A DNA stretch of 61,932 nt from a bacterium (GCA_029210965.1 JARGFZ010000016.1:1-61932), one strand, 5' to 3'; shown: positions 19,697 through 29,563, counted from the first letter of the stretch. Program-made: numbers and translations. Notes: generated by a model from the sequence alone, not told the origin.

Positions 19697-20773
19697 ATGA
19701 AAATTACCCAGGTTATGCTTTCAGAGGGATGGGGAGGCGCTGAGAGGCTCTTTGTCGAACTGTGCACCGGCCTTGCCCGGTACGGTCATGATATTCAGGC
19801 CATCTGCAGATCCTCCTTTACCAGGGGAGACATGCTCACCGGCATTCCCGGGATCGCATTGGTAAATGTGCCGGCGAGGGGGAACTGGGACCTTCTGTCA
19901 GCCAGACAAATAGAAAATTCCATAAGGTCCTTCTCCCCAGAGATTATCCATTCCCACCTCTCCAGAGCCACCTGGATGGCCGGCAGAGCGGGCAAAAAGC
20001 TTAACATCCCCGTTGTCACAACCACCCATAATCGCATAAAGCCCAAATACTTTAAAAATGTCGATTACTTTTCGACGATAACTGAAGATCTCAAGCGTTA
20101 TCTGGTCGGTTTCGGAGTCGATGAGGACAGGGTAAAAACGATACCCAATTTTTCTCGCTTTACCCCGGTCGCCGCCCCCCCTGCCATAGTCAGGGAACCC
20201 CCTGTATTTATAAGCTTTGGCAGGTTTGTTCAGAAGAAGGGTTACCGGTATCTGATCGAAGCCTTCGCCAGGTTCTCTTCCGAATGGGCCTCTTCAAAAC
20301 TGCTCATCGGAGGGAGTGGTCCGCTGGAAGGCACCCTCACCGGTCTCGTCATGGATCTTGGCCTGGGAGATAACGTTGAGTTTACCGGGTGGGTGGAAGA
20401 TGCCGAGGAGTTTCTCCAGAGGGGGGATATTTTCGTGCTGCCCTCCCTGGATGAACCGTTCGGCATCGTGGTCCTCGAGGCGATGGCGAGGGGAAAACCG
20501 ATCGTGTCCACCGTCACCAGCGGACCCGCCGAAATACTGGACGATTCGACTGCCTACTTTGCCCGGCCGGGCGATTCTCAGGATCTTTATGAGACCATGC
20601 GTACGGCGGCAGAGGATGACACCGGTCGGGCTCTGAAAGCGCAGCGCGCCCTTGACCTTTTCAAGTCGAACTACACCCTTGAAAAGATATTGCCCGTCTT
20701 CATGGACTACTACTCCTCCCTGGCGGCCGACATGACCAAGGGGTCGGAAAATCCCAAGACCCCACTGCCATGA
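19697..20773 (+). CDS. GT4 glycosyltransferase
   Basis: GT-B fold retaining glycosyltransferase, 358 residues. N-terminal acceptor domain with the GWGGAERL loop (about 11-18); C-terminal donor domain with FGRFVQKKG (about 175-183), the E-x7-E region PSLDEPFGIVVLEAMARGKP and TSGPAEIL. No membrane helix, so probably inner-membrane peripheral. First of three tightly overlapping plus-strand genes with a GT9 heptosyltransferase next, which suggests LPS core work. Sugar specificity is not readable. Confidence 0.92.
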   Translation: MKITQVMLSEGWGGAERLFVELCTGLARYGHDIQAICRSSFTRGDMLTGIPGIALVNVPARGNWDLLSARQIENSIRSFSPEIIHSHLSRATWMAGRAGKKLNIPVVTTTHNRIKPKYFKNVDYFSTITEDLKRYLVGFGVDEDRVKTIPNFSRFTPVAAPPAIVREPPVFISFGRFVQKKGYRYLIEAFARFSSEWASSKLLIGGSGPLEGTLTGLVMDLGLGDNVEFTGWVEDAEEFLQRGDIFVLPSLDEPFGIVVLEAMARGKPIVSTVTSGPAEILDDSTAYFARPGDSQDLYETMRTAAEDDTGRALKAQRALDLFKSNYTLEKILPVFMDYYSSLAADMTKGSENPKTPLP

Positions 20774-21810
20774 GCACACCCCGCAACATACTCATCGTTC
20801 GTCTCAGCGCCATAGGCGATGTCGTCATGGCCTCTCCGCTGGTCGAAGCGTTCAAACGCACCTACCCCGACGCTCGGGTTTCATGGCTGGTCGAGGGCGG
20901 CTCAAAGCCGGTCCTCGAAGCAAACACGGACCTTGACGAGGTGATCGTCTGGCCGAGGGGGCAATGGAGCCAGGCCCTTAAAAACAGGCACTACCTATAT
21001 TTTATCCGGCAGTTTTGGTCTTTTGTACGCGATCTGAGAAGAAAAAAGTTTGACCTGGCGGTGGATGCCCAGGGGCTCTTGAAAAGCGGTATCTGGGTCT
21101 ATCTGTCCGGTGCGGCCTCAAGGATCGGCATAGGATCGAGGGAGGGAAGCCGCTATCTCATGACCCGGGTGGTCGACAGGAAAGACGCCGACAACCGGAT
21201 CAGTTCCCAATACCGACTTCTTGCCGAGAACATGGGACTGGACATCGGGGAATTCCAGATGACAGTCTCCCTGAGTCCGGAAGCAAAAAAGTACGCCGAG
21301 CAGTTCTCCAGTGGGTTATCCTCAGGCTATGCTGTTTTCTGCCCCTTCACCACCAGGCCCCAGAAACACTGGATCGAGGAACGGTGGCGTGAGTTGGCCG
21401 ACCGTATCATCGACAGGTTCGAGCTGACAGTGGTTCTGCTCGGAGGACCGGATGACAAGGAGGCCGGCGACCTCATCGCGAAACCCGTACACCCCCGCAT
21501 CCTGAACATGGCCGGGAAAACCACCATTCAGCAGGCAGCCGCTCTGATCAAAAGTTCCTCTCTTCTCATAGGCGTGGACACGGGTCTTACTCACATGGGG
21601 TTCGCCCTCGACGCCCCCACAATAGCCCTCTTCGGCGCGACGGCGCCCTATCTGAACACGGAGGGCACATCGGGTACCGTTCTTTACCACCCCATGGAAT
21701 GTTCCCCCTGCCGGAGAAATCCTACCTGTGAAGGTGATTATACCTGCATGAAGGCGATATCTACCGATGAGGTCGTGCGGACCGCACGAAGCCTCCTGGA
21801 GTCGCCGTGA
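20770..21810 (+). CDS. GT9 heptosyltransferase family protein
   Basis: ADP-heptose:LPS heptosyltransferase family, 346 residues. Starts with ILIVRLSAIGDVVMASPL, the GT9 signature, and has the nucleotide site GVDTGLTHMGFALDAPTIALFG (in part) at about 267-285. A C-terminal four-cysteine cluster (CSPCRRNPTCEGDYTC) is common in this family. It resembles WaaC/WaaF, but I cannot assign heptosyltransferase I or II. Overlaps both neighbours by four bases. Confidence 0.92.
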   Translation: MSTPRNILIVRLSAIGDVVMASPLVEAFKRTYPDARVSWLVEGGSKPVLEANTDLDEVIVWPRGQWSQALKNRHYLYFIRQFWSFVRDLRRKKFDLAVDAQGLLKSGIWVYLSGAASRIGIGSREGSRYLMTRVVDRKDADNRISSQYRLLAENMGLDIGEFQMTVSLSPEAKKYAEQFSSGLSSGYAVFCPFTTRPQKHWIEERWRELADRIIDRFELTVVLLGGPDDKEAGDLIAKPVHPRILNMAGKTTIQQAAALIKSSSLLIGVDTGLTHMGFALDAPTIALFGATAPYLNTEGTSGTVLYHPMECSPCRRNPTCEGDYTCMKAISTDEVVRTARSLLESP

Positions 21811-22922
21811 AACGTCCAATACGAATCCTCCATGTCGAAACAGGCAGGAACCTCTACGGGGGCGCTCTTCAGGTCCACTACCTTCTTCGAGGGTTGGCAA
21901 ATCGTAAAAATGTCGAGAGCACCCTGGTCTGTCCCGAGGGCAGCGCCATAGCCGAAGCGGCCAGGGAATACGTCGATGAGCTTTATACGGTCCCCATGAA
22001 AGGTGATCTGGACCTCCTCTTCATCCCCAGGTTAAGGACCATCATCAGGAAGGAGAGCCCGGACATCATCCATCTCCACAGCCGCCGCGGCGCGGACGTC
22101 CTGGGCGGGATCGCGGCAAGGCTTTCGGGCACACGGTGCATCATCACGCGAAGGGTGGACAACCCGGAGAACCGGTTGTGGGCCAGCGTGAAATACCGAC
22201 TCTACCACCACGTGGTCACCATCTCCGAGGGGATCCGCGACGTCCTCATCAGTGAAGGGGTCCCACCGGAGAAGATCACCTGCGTCCACAGCGCCGTCGA
22301 TGCCGGCCTTTACAACCAGGACTGCGACAGGGAGTGGTTTTACAGAGAGTTCGGGCTGAAGAAAGGATCCCGCGTCTGCGGAACGGTTGCCCAGTTCATC
22401 GAGAGGAAGGGACACCGTTTCCTGCTCGCTGCCGTTCCGGAGATCCTGAAGAAAGTTCCGAAGGCCCGGTTCCTGTTCTTTGGAAAGGGCCCTTTGGAAA
22501 GGCCGTTACGGTCCCTTTGCCGGGATCTGGGTATCGAAAATCAGGTTCTTTTCACCGGGTTCAGGAATGACCTGGAGCGGGTCTTCGGATGCCTTGATCT
22601 TGTGATCCATCCCGCCCTCATGGAGGGGCTGGGAGTTTCGCTGCTCCAGGCGGCGGCAGCCGGTGTACCGATATTGAGCACCCGGGTCGGTGGAATTCCA
22701 GAGATCGTCCACGACGGCGTAAACGGCTGCCTGATCCCCCCCGGAGATGTCCCTTCCCTGGTGGAGGCGGCGGTACGGGTCCTTATGGACAGGGAACTCG
22801 CGCAGAGGCTGGGAAAAGGCGGACGTAAGGTCATCGAGGAACATTTTTCCATTGAGTCCATGGTGGAAGGCAACCTGCGGGTATATTACGAAATGGCTGG
22901 AGAACCCCGGCACCAGGCGTAA
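21807..22922 (+). CDS. GT4 glycosyltransferase
   Basis: 371 residues, GT-B. N-terminal ETGRNLYGGALQVHYLLRGL; donor domain with GTVAQFIERKGHRFLL (about 194-209), FFGKGP and the E-x7-E-like PALMEGLGVSLLQAAAAGVP, then STRVGGIPEIV. GTG start overlapping the GT9 stop (GTGA). Likely acts on the inner core with the two preceding genes. Ends 58 bases before a convergent methyltransferase gene. Confidence 0.92.
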   Translation: MKRPIRILHVETGRNLYGGALQVHYLLRGLANRKNVESTLVCPEGSAIAEAAREYVDELYTVPMKGDLDLLFIPRLRTIIRKESPDIIHLHSRRGADVLGGIAARLSGTRCIITRRVDNPENRLWASVKYRLYHHVVTISEGIRDVLISEGVPPEKITCVHSAVDAGLYNQDCDREWFYREFGLKKGSRVCGTVAQFIERKGHRFLLAAVPEILKKVPKARFLFFGKGPLERPLRSLCRDLGIENQVLFTGFRNDLERVFGCLDLVIHPALMEGLGVSLLQAAAAGVPILSTRVGGIPEIVHDGVNGCLIPPGDVPSLVEAAVRVLMDRELAQRLGKGGRKVIEEHFSIESMVEGNLRVYYEMAGEPRHQA

Positions 22923-22980
22923 GGTCCGGACCAGCCGCTGCTGACGGATCTCCCCGGAATTGACAACAATGGATATTTGC

Positions 22981-23541
22981 CTAGCGTTTCTTGCGTGATT
23001 TGACCCAGTAGGTGGCGGGCATCCCCGATCTGTCAACGTCCACTGCGGTCAGATCGAGGATGTCAAAGGAGTCGCCCAGGAGATAGCGGATACCATATTC
23101 GGTAAAGCGCCAGTAGTCGTGAGGAGCGAGATGGGGTGCCTGTCTGAAAGGCAGGCCCAGGAGAAAAATCCCCCCCGGCTTGAGTATCCTGGTCATCTCG
23201 GCCAGGCCACTGCGGTAGTCGTCGACATGCTCCAACACCCCGCTGCAGTATACGCAATCGTAGGTTGCGTCCTCGATCTGAGGCATGGAGCGGACATCCA
23301 GCACAAGGTCACTGCCGAACTCATCACTTACTTCAGATGTCGTGTAGGACGCGGCGTCGGGAAAATAGTCCCTGTAGACCCCCCCCTGGCGGTCTGAATC
23401 GTGCCCCGCTCCGATGGACAGAACGTCACCCGCGATGTCGCGGCAGTGAATACGCAGCCATCTATTGCTTTGAAAACGCGTGCGGGTAGGAGACCCCTTC
23501 AGGGCACTGCGCAATGAATAGTACCAGGCATATTGCTTCAA
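22981..23541 (-). CDS. SAM-dependent methyltransferase
   Basis: Small class I (type 11) methyltransferase, 186 residues. SAM-binding motif I is VLSIGAGHDSDRQGG (about 40-54), the acidic strand end is DLVLDVRSM and motif IV is YDCVYCSGVLEHVDDY (about 93-108). Lies alone on the minus strand inside the plus-strand glycan locus. Substrate unknown; a sugar or lipid-linked glycan is plausible from context. Confidence 0.85.
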   Translation of the reverse strand: MKQYAWYYSLRSALKGSPTRTRFQSNRWLRIHCRDIAGDVLSIGAGHDSDRQGGVYRDYFPDAASYTTSEVSDEFGSDLVLDVRSMPQIEDATYDCVYCSGVLEHVDDYRSGLAEMTRILKPGGIFLLGLPFRQAPHLAPHDYWRFTEYGIRYLLGDSFDILDLTAVDVDRSGMPATYWVKSRKKR

Positions 23542-23694
23542 CTGTTTTCTCTTTCAGTCAGGCAAAACATTGAGGTTGACCACCGGTGTTCTTTTACCAT
23601 CTGGCATTGAAAAGGACCAAGGAAAAATATTTTATTTAACGGTGCGGTGGCCGGTGCACGTTCCGTCACGGCAAAGGCCAGGTAACCCCCCTCG

Positions 23695-23724
23695 TTGACA
23701 GAACACCCCTTTTACGTCTAAAAG
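23695..23724 (+). promoter_or_regulatory. Candidate promoter of sulfotransferase gene
   Basis: Perfect -35 TTGACA (23695-23700), 18 bases, then TAAAAG (23719-23724), about 50 bases before the start codon in the 233-base gap. Confidence 0.45.
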
Positions 23725-23774
23725 TTTACCTTCAACGCCCACTGAGGCCGCAAAGCGCAAAAGGTGCCCGGGAA

Positions 23775-24425
23775 ATGCTCCTTTCCGTCAAATACAATTT
23801 TCTTTTTGTCCACATCGCAAAAACCGGGGGGACCAGCGTAAGAGCGGCCCTGGAGCCGCTGCGCTGGAAAGATCCGCTTTACATACCGCAGTTCCTGGCA
23901 AGCCGCCTGAGCCACCTCACCGGGCATCGCATCGCAAGCAAGCTACCGCGCCACGCCAGGATCATCGCCGCAAAGGAGATGCTTCCCAGGGAGCTTTTCG
24001 ACAAGCTCTTCAAATTCGCCTTCGTACGCAACCCCTGGGACCTGCAGGTGAGTTCCTGGCATCACTTGAAGCGGGAACGGCCGCACCTCGTGGAGAAGAT
24101 CCCGGATTTTTCGGAGTTCATCCGTTGGAAACTGGATCCTGACAGGCCCTACCAATACCACGTGGACACATCAATAGAACTCCAGGTGGACTACCTCAAG
24201 GATCTGGACGGCACGATCCTGGTGGATTTCATAGGAAAGTATGAAAATCTGCTGGCCGACTATGAAGAAGCCTGCAGGCAGATCGGTATCAAGCCGCCTC
24301 CCCTGCCCCATAAAAGACAGGCAAAGGGCCGGTCCGACTACCACGAATACTACGACGAGGACACAGCCCGCCTTGTGGCTGAATTTTTCAAACCGGATAT
24401 CAACGCCTTCGGATATACGTTCTAA
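23775..24425 (+). CDS. Carbohydrate-type sulfotransferase
   Basis: Sulfotransferase family 2-like enzyme, 216 residues, transferring sulfate from PAPS to a hydroxyl of a glycan. The 5'-phosphosulfate loop FVHIAKTGGTSVRAAL (about 11-26) and the 3'-phosphate motif FAFVRNPWDLQVSSWHH (about 76-92) are both complete. AAGGTG precedes the ATG. First of two sulfotransferases in this locus, pointing to sulfated surface sugars. No PAPS-synthesis genes lie in the window. Confidence 0.9.
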   Translation: MLLSVKYNFLFVHIAKTGGTSVRAALEPLRWKDPLYIPQFLASRLSHLTGHRIASKLPRHARIIAAKEMLPRELFDKLFKFAFVRNPWDLQVSSWHHLKRERPHLVEKIPDFSEFIRWKLDPDRPYQYHVDTSIELQVDYLKDLDGTILVDFIGKYENLLADYEEACRQIGIKPPPLPHKRQAKGRSDYHEYYDEDTARLVAEFFKPDINAFGYTF

Positions 24426-24551
24426 GCACTTCGGCCTCAGCCGCAGCCAGCAGCAGGGAGGGAGGCCGGAGGATCCTGAAACCAAACCACGTTGTAAGAT
24501 GCCGGGGCTGCAAAGCCGAAGCCATGACAACTGTTTGAAGGAACACCCGGA

Positions 24552-25679
24552 ATGTCACCTATGAGCATGATCAGAAAAGCAGACGTCAGCCTGGTGTGCC
24601 GCGGGATGGACGGAGGCATCGGTACCTACACACTCAACATGTATAAAGGTCTGAGTAAGAAAGGGTACCGGGTGCACCTTGTCTGCCTCGAGCGCGACCT
24701 GCAATACCTGGAAAATCGCCTTCCGGAATCGGATATCCTTATCACTTCGTCCCCGGATTATCGGAAAGGCGTTTCCTGTATGGGCAGGTACCTTGAGGCT
24801 GCGCAACCGAAAGTGCTCATCACACCTCAACTCCGTCCGACCATCATTGCTCTTCGCGCCAGGGCCGCATTCAACCCGGGAACCAGGATTTATCCTGTTA
24901 TCCATTCCACCTACAGTGAGGAGTTCAGGCACCTTCCAGTGTCAAAGAGGTTCTTCAGACTCCTTCGATTACGATACCATTACAAGAAGTGCGATGGCAT
25001 AATCGCCGTATCAGCCGGTGCGGCCGGGGATTTTACCAGGATGACCGGGATCTCCGAAAGCGCAGTTTCAGTCGTTTACAACCCTGTCAACACCAGTGAG
25101 ATCCTGTCCAGGGCAGCCCAGCCGCTGCACCACCCCTGGTTTAATAATGGACAGCCGCCTGTCGTCCTCGGCATCGGTCGGCTGGTTTGGGAGAAGAATT
25201 TTCAGATGCTCATAGAAGCCTTCGAAATAGTCCGCTCCCGGATTGCTTCCCGCCTAATGATACTGGGTGATGGGCCGCACAGGCAAAAGCTTGAACGCAG
25301 GATACAGGCTTCACCTTTTTCAGGTGATATCAGTATGCCGGGCCGTGTTCCCAATCCCTACCAGTTCATCAGGAGATCGGCTCTGTTAACGCTATCATCC
25401 AATTATGAGGGGCTTCCTACCGTGCTCATTGAAGCCCTGGCAAGCGGCACCCCCGTGGTGTCCACGGACTGCCCGAACGGACCGAGGGAGATACTCAAAG
25501 ACGGCAAATATGGACAAATAGTATCTGTGAATAAGCCGGAGAAACTCGCCGATGCCATGATCCAAACATTGGGTAGTCCCCTTTCTTCTAAAGTGCTGAA
25601 AAAAAGGGCCTTAAATTTTGACATTGACTCTTCAGTCGCTAATTACCTGAGGCTTTTCGGGCTGACCGATGGATCCTGA
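24552..25679 (+). CDS. GT4 glycosyltransferase
   Basis: 375 residues, GT-B. N-terminal GMDGGIGTYTLNMYKGL loop; donor domain with VLGIGRLVWEKNFQMLIEAF (about 213-232), LGDGPHRQKLE and SSNYEGLPTVLIEALASGTP, followed by STDCPNGPREIL. The STDCP-GP-EIL ending is shared with the GT4s at 25669, 29611 and 37882, so these four form one paralogue group. Overlaps the next gene by 11 bases. Confidence 0.92.
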   Translation: MSPMSMIRKADVSLVCRGMDGGIGTYTLNMYKGLSKKGYRVHLVCLERDLQYLENRLPESDILITSSPDYRKGVSCMGRYLEAAQPKVLITPQLRPTIIALRARAAFNPGTRIYPVIHSTYSEEFRHLPVSKRFFRLLRLRYHYKKCDGIIAVSAGAAGDFTRMTGISESAVSVVYNPVNTSEILSRAAQPLHHPWFNNGQPPVVLGIGRLVWEKNFQMLIEAFEIVRSRIASRLMILGDGPHRQKLERRIQASPFSGDISMPGRVPNPYQFIRRSALLTLSSNYEGLPTVLIEALASGTPVVSTDCPNGPREILKDGKYGQIVSVNKPEKLADAMIQTLGSPLSSKVLKKRALNFDIDSSVANYLRLFGLTDGS

Positions 25680-26853
25680 AGCACCTGAAAACCCCGCTGC
25701 AGTTCATAAACATGCTGCAGCCCCGGCCAGGGCTTTCGATGTAAGAAAACTGGCCATATTTCTCCCTTCCTTCGAAATGGGTGGGGTTGAGCGCATGATG
25801 GTAAACCTGGCCAGGGGGTTCGCCTCCATCGGGCATTACCCCGATTTCGTCGTTAAAAACGCTGGCAGCCCGTATCTCGCGGATCTCCCGGACGAGGTGA
25901 ATTTGATCGAACTCGATAATTTACACCGTGATTCAGTGGCAGCTGCGGCTCTTTATCTGGATCACGCCGCTCCCCACGCGATACTCACATCCAAGGAGGA
26001 GAACGACGAGATTGCCGTCAGGGCAAAAGAGAGATCGGGAGCCAGGACGCGCATTGTCATGAGGCTGCCGGTTCACGTGACCAGCAGGCTCAAGTTCAAG
26101 CGGCGAGGGCCGGTCAAAACCTGGATCACATACACGAAGCTTAAAAAGATTCTGAGCAAAGCCGATTCTCTTGTTGCCGTTTCTCAAGGTGTCGCCCAAG
26201 ACATATCCGGCATCACTGGGATCCCGTTGGAAAAGATCAGGGTGATCCGCAACCCGGTCATCACACCGGAGCTGAAAGACCTGGCAACGGCTCCCGTCGA
26301 TCACGAATGGTTATTACAAAAGAACACTCCTGTTCTGCTGGGGATCGGGCGTTTGGGGCGCCAGAAAAATTTTGAGTTTCTCGTTAAAGCTTTCAATGAA
26401 ATGAGGAGCAGGATAGACTGTCGTCTTATCATCCTCGGTGAAGGCCGACGACGATCCAGTCTCGAAAAACTTGTCAGTCGACTGGGGCTTAATGAATATG
26501 TTGAACTTCCGGGATTTGTGGTCAACCCTTTCGCCTATTTAGCCAGATCAGACCTTTTTGTACTTTCATCTCTGTGGGAAGGTTCCCCTAATGTCCTGGC
26601 AGAGGCCCTGGCCCTGGGAATCCCGGTTGTATCCACTGACTGCGACAGCGGCCCCCATGAGATCCTTCAGGAGGGCAGATACGGCAGGTTGGTCCCGGTC
26701 AATGATATTGAAAAACTGGCCGATGCCATGATCTGTACCCTTTCCAACCCGCTGGAACCTGCGACACTCAAGGAAGCGGTGACGGAATATAATATCGTGA
26801 GCGCTGCCAGAGCCTATGTGAATATTCTCATGTCCGACGGCAGTTTTGGATAA
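25669..26853 (+). CDS. GT4 glycosyltransferase
   Basis: 394 residues, same subgroup as its neighbour. MGGVERMMVNLARGF near residues 42-56, then a donor domain with LLGIGRLGRQKNFEFLV, LGEGRRRSSLE and SLWEGSPNVLAEALALGIP plus STDCDSGPHEIL. The first 25 residues, rich in alanine and proline, have no counterpart in the paralogues, so the real start may be internal; no strong ribosome-binding site is visible at the ATG. Confidence 0.9.
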   Translation: MDPEAPENPAAVHKHAAAPARAFDVRKLAIFLPSFEMGGVERMMVNLARGFASIGHYPDFVVKNAGSPYLADLPDEVNLIELDNLHRDSVAAAALYLDHAAPHAILTSKEENDEIAVRAKERSGARTRIVMRLPVHVTSRLKFKRRGPVKTWITYTKLKKILSKADSLVAVSQGVAQDISGITGIPLEKIRVIRNPVITPELKDLATAPVDHEWLLQKNTPVLLGIGRLGRQKNFEFLVKAFNEMRSRIDCRLIILGEGRRRSSLEKLVSRLGLNEYVELPGFVVNPFAYLARSDLFVLSSLWEGSPNVLAEALALGIPVVSTDCDSGPHEILQEGRYGRLVPVNDIEKLADAMICTLSNPLEPATLKEAVTEYNIVSAARAYVNILMSDGSFG

Positions 26854-26926
26854 AGCCGTTTGAAAAAGCCGGGGCTTGAAACAAACCGGTTGGATTTTGA
26901 CCTGCCTTTAACAAGTGAGTGTGACA

Positions 26927-27634
26927 ATGCTTAAGAACCTTCAAGACAGGCTGCTGGGTGTGCAAAAACCGGGGATCATTTTCGTACACATCCCCAAGAC
27001 CGGCGGCAGCAGCATTTCAACTGCTCTTCGTAAACACTACCGCCTTTCAAAATTCAACATCAAATCGGAAGCCACCTCCCTGGCAGTACAGAAAAGGTAC
27101 GGGATCACCAGCGTGGACCAGGATTACGATGAAACCCTTCAGGAATTCAGGCTTTCGCTGATTTTCCATGAAGCCCAGATTGGAAAACGGTTCATAACAG
27201 GCCATTTCTGGGCGAACGAAAACCTGGGAATCCTCAAGCCGCTTGGTTACAGTATCATCACCTGCCTTCGCAACCCCGTTGACAGGTGGCTCTCTCATTT
27301 CCTTTACAGCCGCTACAAGGAAGGGTCCTATGGACGGATCGAACAGGACGTTGAAGAATTTCTTGAAAGTCAACAGGCCACCGCCTTTGCCACGACATAT
27401 GTGAGGTATTTCGGCGGGACCAGGCCGGACAGGGATTATACGACCAGGTCGGCTGTGGAGGGCGCCATTGCCAATCTCGACATGTTCGACATTGTGGGGT
27501 TTCTCGACCGTCTGGACGATTTCCGCTTACAGGTCCAGAAAAGCACAGGTTTCAAACTGCGATCGGAACATAAACGCCGTTCCCCTGCCGACCCGCTGGT
27601 CAAGAAAAAAATCAAGGAATCCAGGGAATTTTGA
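26927..27634 (+). CDS. Sulfotransferase, probably truncated by an in-frame TGA
   Basis: Sulfotransferase family protein, 235 residues as encoded. IIFVHIPKTGGSSISTAL carries the 5'-phosphosulfate loop and TCLRNPVDRWLSHFLYS the 3'-phosphate motif. After TGA at 27632-27634 the same frame stays open for 27 codons and reads VERLCEPDMEVYEQAL, which matches the usual sulfotransferase tail, before TAA at 27716. So either a nonsense mutation removed the last 28 residues or the TGA is a sequencing error. The catalytic loops are intact, so residual function is possible. ATG 26927 preferred over GTG 26915. Confidence 0.8.
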   Translation: MLKNLQDRLLGVQKPGIIFVHIPKTGGSSISTALRKHYRLSKFNIKSEATSLAVQKRYGITSVDQDYDETLQEFRLSLIFHEAQIGKRFITGHFWANENLGILKPLGYSIITCLRNPVDRWLSHFLYSRYKEGSYGRIEQDVEEFLESQQATAFATTYVRYFGGTRPDRDYTTRSAVEGAIANLDMFDIVGFLDRLDDFRLQVQKSTGFKLRSEHKRRSPADPLVKKKIKESREF

Positions 27635-27718
27635 AATTCTGTGGAAAGGCTTTGCGAACCAGACATGGAGGTTTATGAGCAAGCTCTCCTCAAATTTCCT
27701 CACCGGAACACGATTTAA
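27635..27718 (+). pseudogene. Detached C-terminal coding segment of the sulfotransferase
   Basis: In-frame continuation after the TGA: 27 codons ending at TAA 27716-27718, with the family-like end LCEPDMEVYEQALLKF. It has no start codon or ribosome-binding site suggesting independent translation. Confidence 0.6.
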
Positions 27719-27745
27719 CCGGTTCACCCATCAGGATAGTCCTTC

Positions 27746-29563
27746 GTGTGCGGGATAACTGGTATTTTCAGAAGGTCAGAGGGGGGCCCGTCAGGGCACC
27801 TGGAGGCCTCTGTCGGGAAACTGTCCCACCGTGGCCCTGATGACAGAGGGTACTACCTCCATGGTTCGCTGGGAATGGGTCATACGAGGCTTTCCATTAT
27901 CGACCTGGAGGGAGGCCGACAACCCCTTTACGCCGGTAATGAAAGTCTGGTCCTGATAGCCAATGGTGAGATCTACAACTACATTGAACTCCGCCGGAAT
28001 CTGAAAAAACTCGGACATGAGTTCCTAACGCAATCGGATTCTGAGGTGATCCTGCACGCCTATGAGGAATACGGGGAAGACTTCCTCCCCCGCCTTCGGG
28101 GGATGTTCGCCTTTGCGCTCTTCGATAAGCGCCTGCAGAGGTTGCTCCTGGCAAGGGATCGGATAGGGATCAAACCAATGTTCCTGGCCGGGCTGCCTGA
28201 CGGAGTGGCATTTTCGTCCGAGCTAAAGTCCCTCATCCCGCTCCTGGGCAATGCCCCCGAAATCGATCCGGATGGCCTTCTCCAGTACATCCAGAACCAG
28301 TTTTCATCAGGGTCCACCACGATCCTGAAAGGTGTGGAGCGAGTGCTCCCGGGTGAGGCTGTCCGCATCGAGCGCGGCCGGATAAACCGCCGATGGCGTT
28401 ACTGGTCGGCGCTGGACGTAAAACCGGAAGAAATGGATCAGATGGAAGCTCAGGAAAGGTTCGACGCCATCATGGAAACGGCTATGGTGCAGCACATGCG
28501 CTCGGATGTGCCCTTTGGCCTTTTCCTGTCCGGAGGTGCGGATTCGGCGATCCTGCTGGCCCTGCTGAGCCACTTCAAGGGCGAGCCGATCAGGACCTTT
28601 TCGGTAGGGTTCCCGGGAACGCGGCTGACCAGTGAACTGCCGGCCGCCGGACGGATGGCCCGCCGGTTTTCAAGCATCCACACCCAGATCACACCTTCTG
28701 AAAAAGATATTTTCAATATTCTCCCCCTTACTGTATGGGCGGCTGACGACCTTATGCGGGATTATGCGAACATGCCAACGGCCATTCTTTCAGCCACCGC
28801 AGCCCAGGAACTGAAGGTCGTTTTCTCCGGCGAAGGCGGGGACGAAGTCTTTGCCGGGTATGGGCGGTACAGATCGTCTCCATCAGAACGTTTTGTTAAA
28901 AATCTTATCTTCCCTGGCTCAGGCGGGTTTCGGACCCGTGGGGATCTGCGCCGCCGCTGGCCCCGAAAACTGCTTCAGAAACCTTTTTTGGACTCGGTTC
29001 AGTCTGCCAGAAGTCCCTTCGTGAAGGCCTGGTCTGAAACTCCCCGCTCCTGGAGCGATCTTGAAAGGATGCAATACGTTGACCTTGTCACGGCCCTTCC
29101 GGACAACCTTCTCGTCAAGGCGGACCGCATGATGATGGCTTTCGGTCTTGAAGGCCGGGTCCCCTTTCTGGATCACCGGGTTGTCGAGTTCGGTCTTTCC
29201 CTGCCCGACCACTTGAAGGTCGAGCGCGGGAATGGCAAATTGTTTCTGAGGAAATGGGCACTGCAATATCTGCCGCCGGAGCACCTCGATACCCCCAAGA
29301 AAGGGTTTCATGTTCCTGTGGGTGAGTGGCTGAATACAAGTTTCCTGGATGGGCTCCGAAAAACACTGCCCCGCGATGCCGGGGTCACCCGGTGGTTCAA
29401 ACCTGAGGGAATCCTTGAGCTTATAAACCATTGCGGAAGTTCGCCGGTATCGGGCCGGGTGCTCTGGTCAATCATTCAGTTCGCTCTCTGGCACAGGATC
29501 TTCATCGAGGGATCAGGCGAGCGCCCACCCGAATCTATAAACCCGATGGATATATTAAACTGA
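27746..29563 (+). CDS. Asparagine synthase-family amidotransferase
   Basis: Glutamine-hydrolysing AsnB-type enzyme, 605 residues. N-terminal Ntn glutaminase domain with nucleophile Cys2 (MCGITGIF), LSHRGPDD and NGEIYNY; C-terminal ATP-pyrophosphatase domain with PP-loop FLSGGADSA (about 254-262), FSGEGGDEVFAGYGRY and a long variable C-terminus. GTG start. In surface-polysaccharide loci such enzymes often amidate sugar acids rather than make free asparagine; context favours that here, but it is inference. Confidence 0.9.
   Translation: MCGITGIFRRSEGGPSGHLEASVGKLSHRGPDDRGYYLHGSLGMGHTRLSIIDLEGGRQPLYAGNESLVLIANGEIYNYIELRRNLKKLGHEFLTQSDSEVILHAYEEYGEDFLPRLRGMFAFALFDKRLQRLLLARDRIGIKPMFLAGLPDGVAFSSELKSLIPLLGNAPEIDPDGLLQYIQNQFSSGSTTILKGVERVLPGEAVRIERGRINRRWRYWSALDVKPEEMDQMEAQERFDAIMETAMVQHMRSDVPFGLFLSGGADSAILLALLSHFKGEPIRTFSVGFPGTRLTSELPAAGRMARRFSSIHTQITPSEKDIFNILPLTVWAADDLMRDYANMPTAILSATAAQELKVVFSGEGGDEVFAGYGRYRSSPSERFVKNLIFPGSGGFRTRGDLRRRWPRKLLQKPFLDSVQSARSPFVKAWSETPRSWSDLERMQYVDLVTALPDNLLVKADRMMMAFGLEGRVPFLDHRVVEFGLSLPDHLKVERGNGKLFLRKWALQYLPPEHLDTPKKGFHVPVGEWLNTSFLDGLRKTLPRDAGVTRWFKPEGILELINHCGSSPVSGRVLWSIIQFALWHRIFIEGSGERPPESINPMDILN

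Noticed and set aside
27632-27634. TGA as a selenocysteine codon in the sulfotransferase
   Set aside because: No evident stem-loop directly 3' of the codon and the position is not a known redox site in the family; nonsense mutation is simpler.
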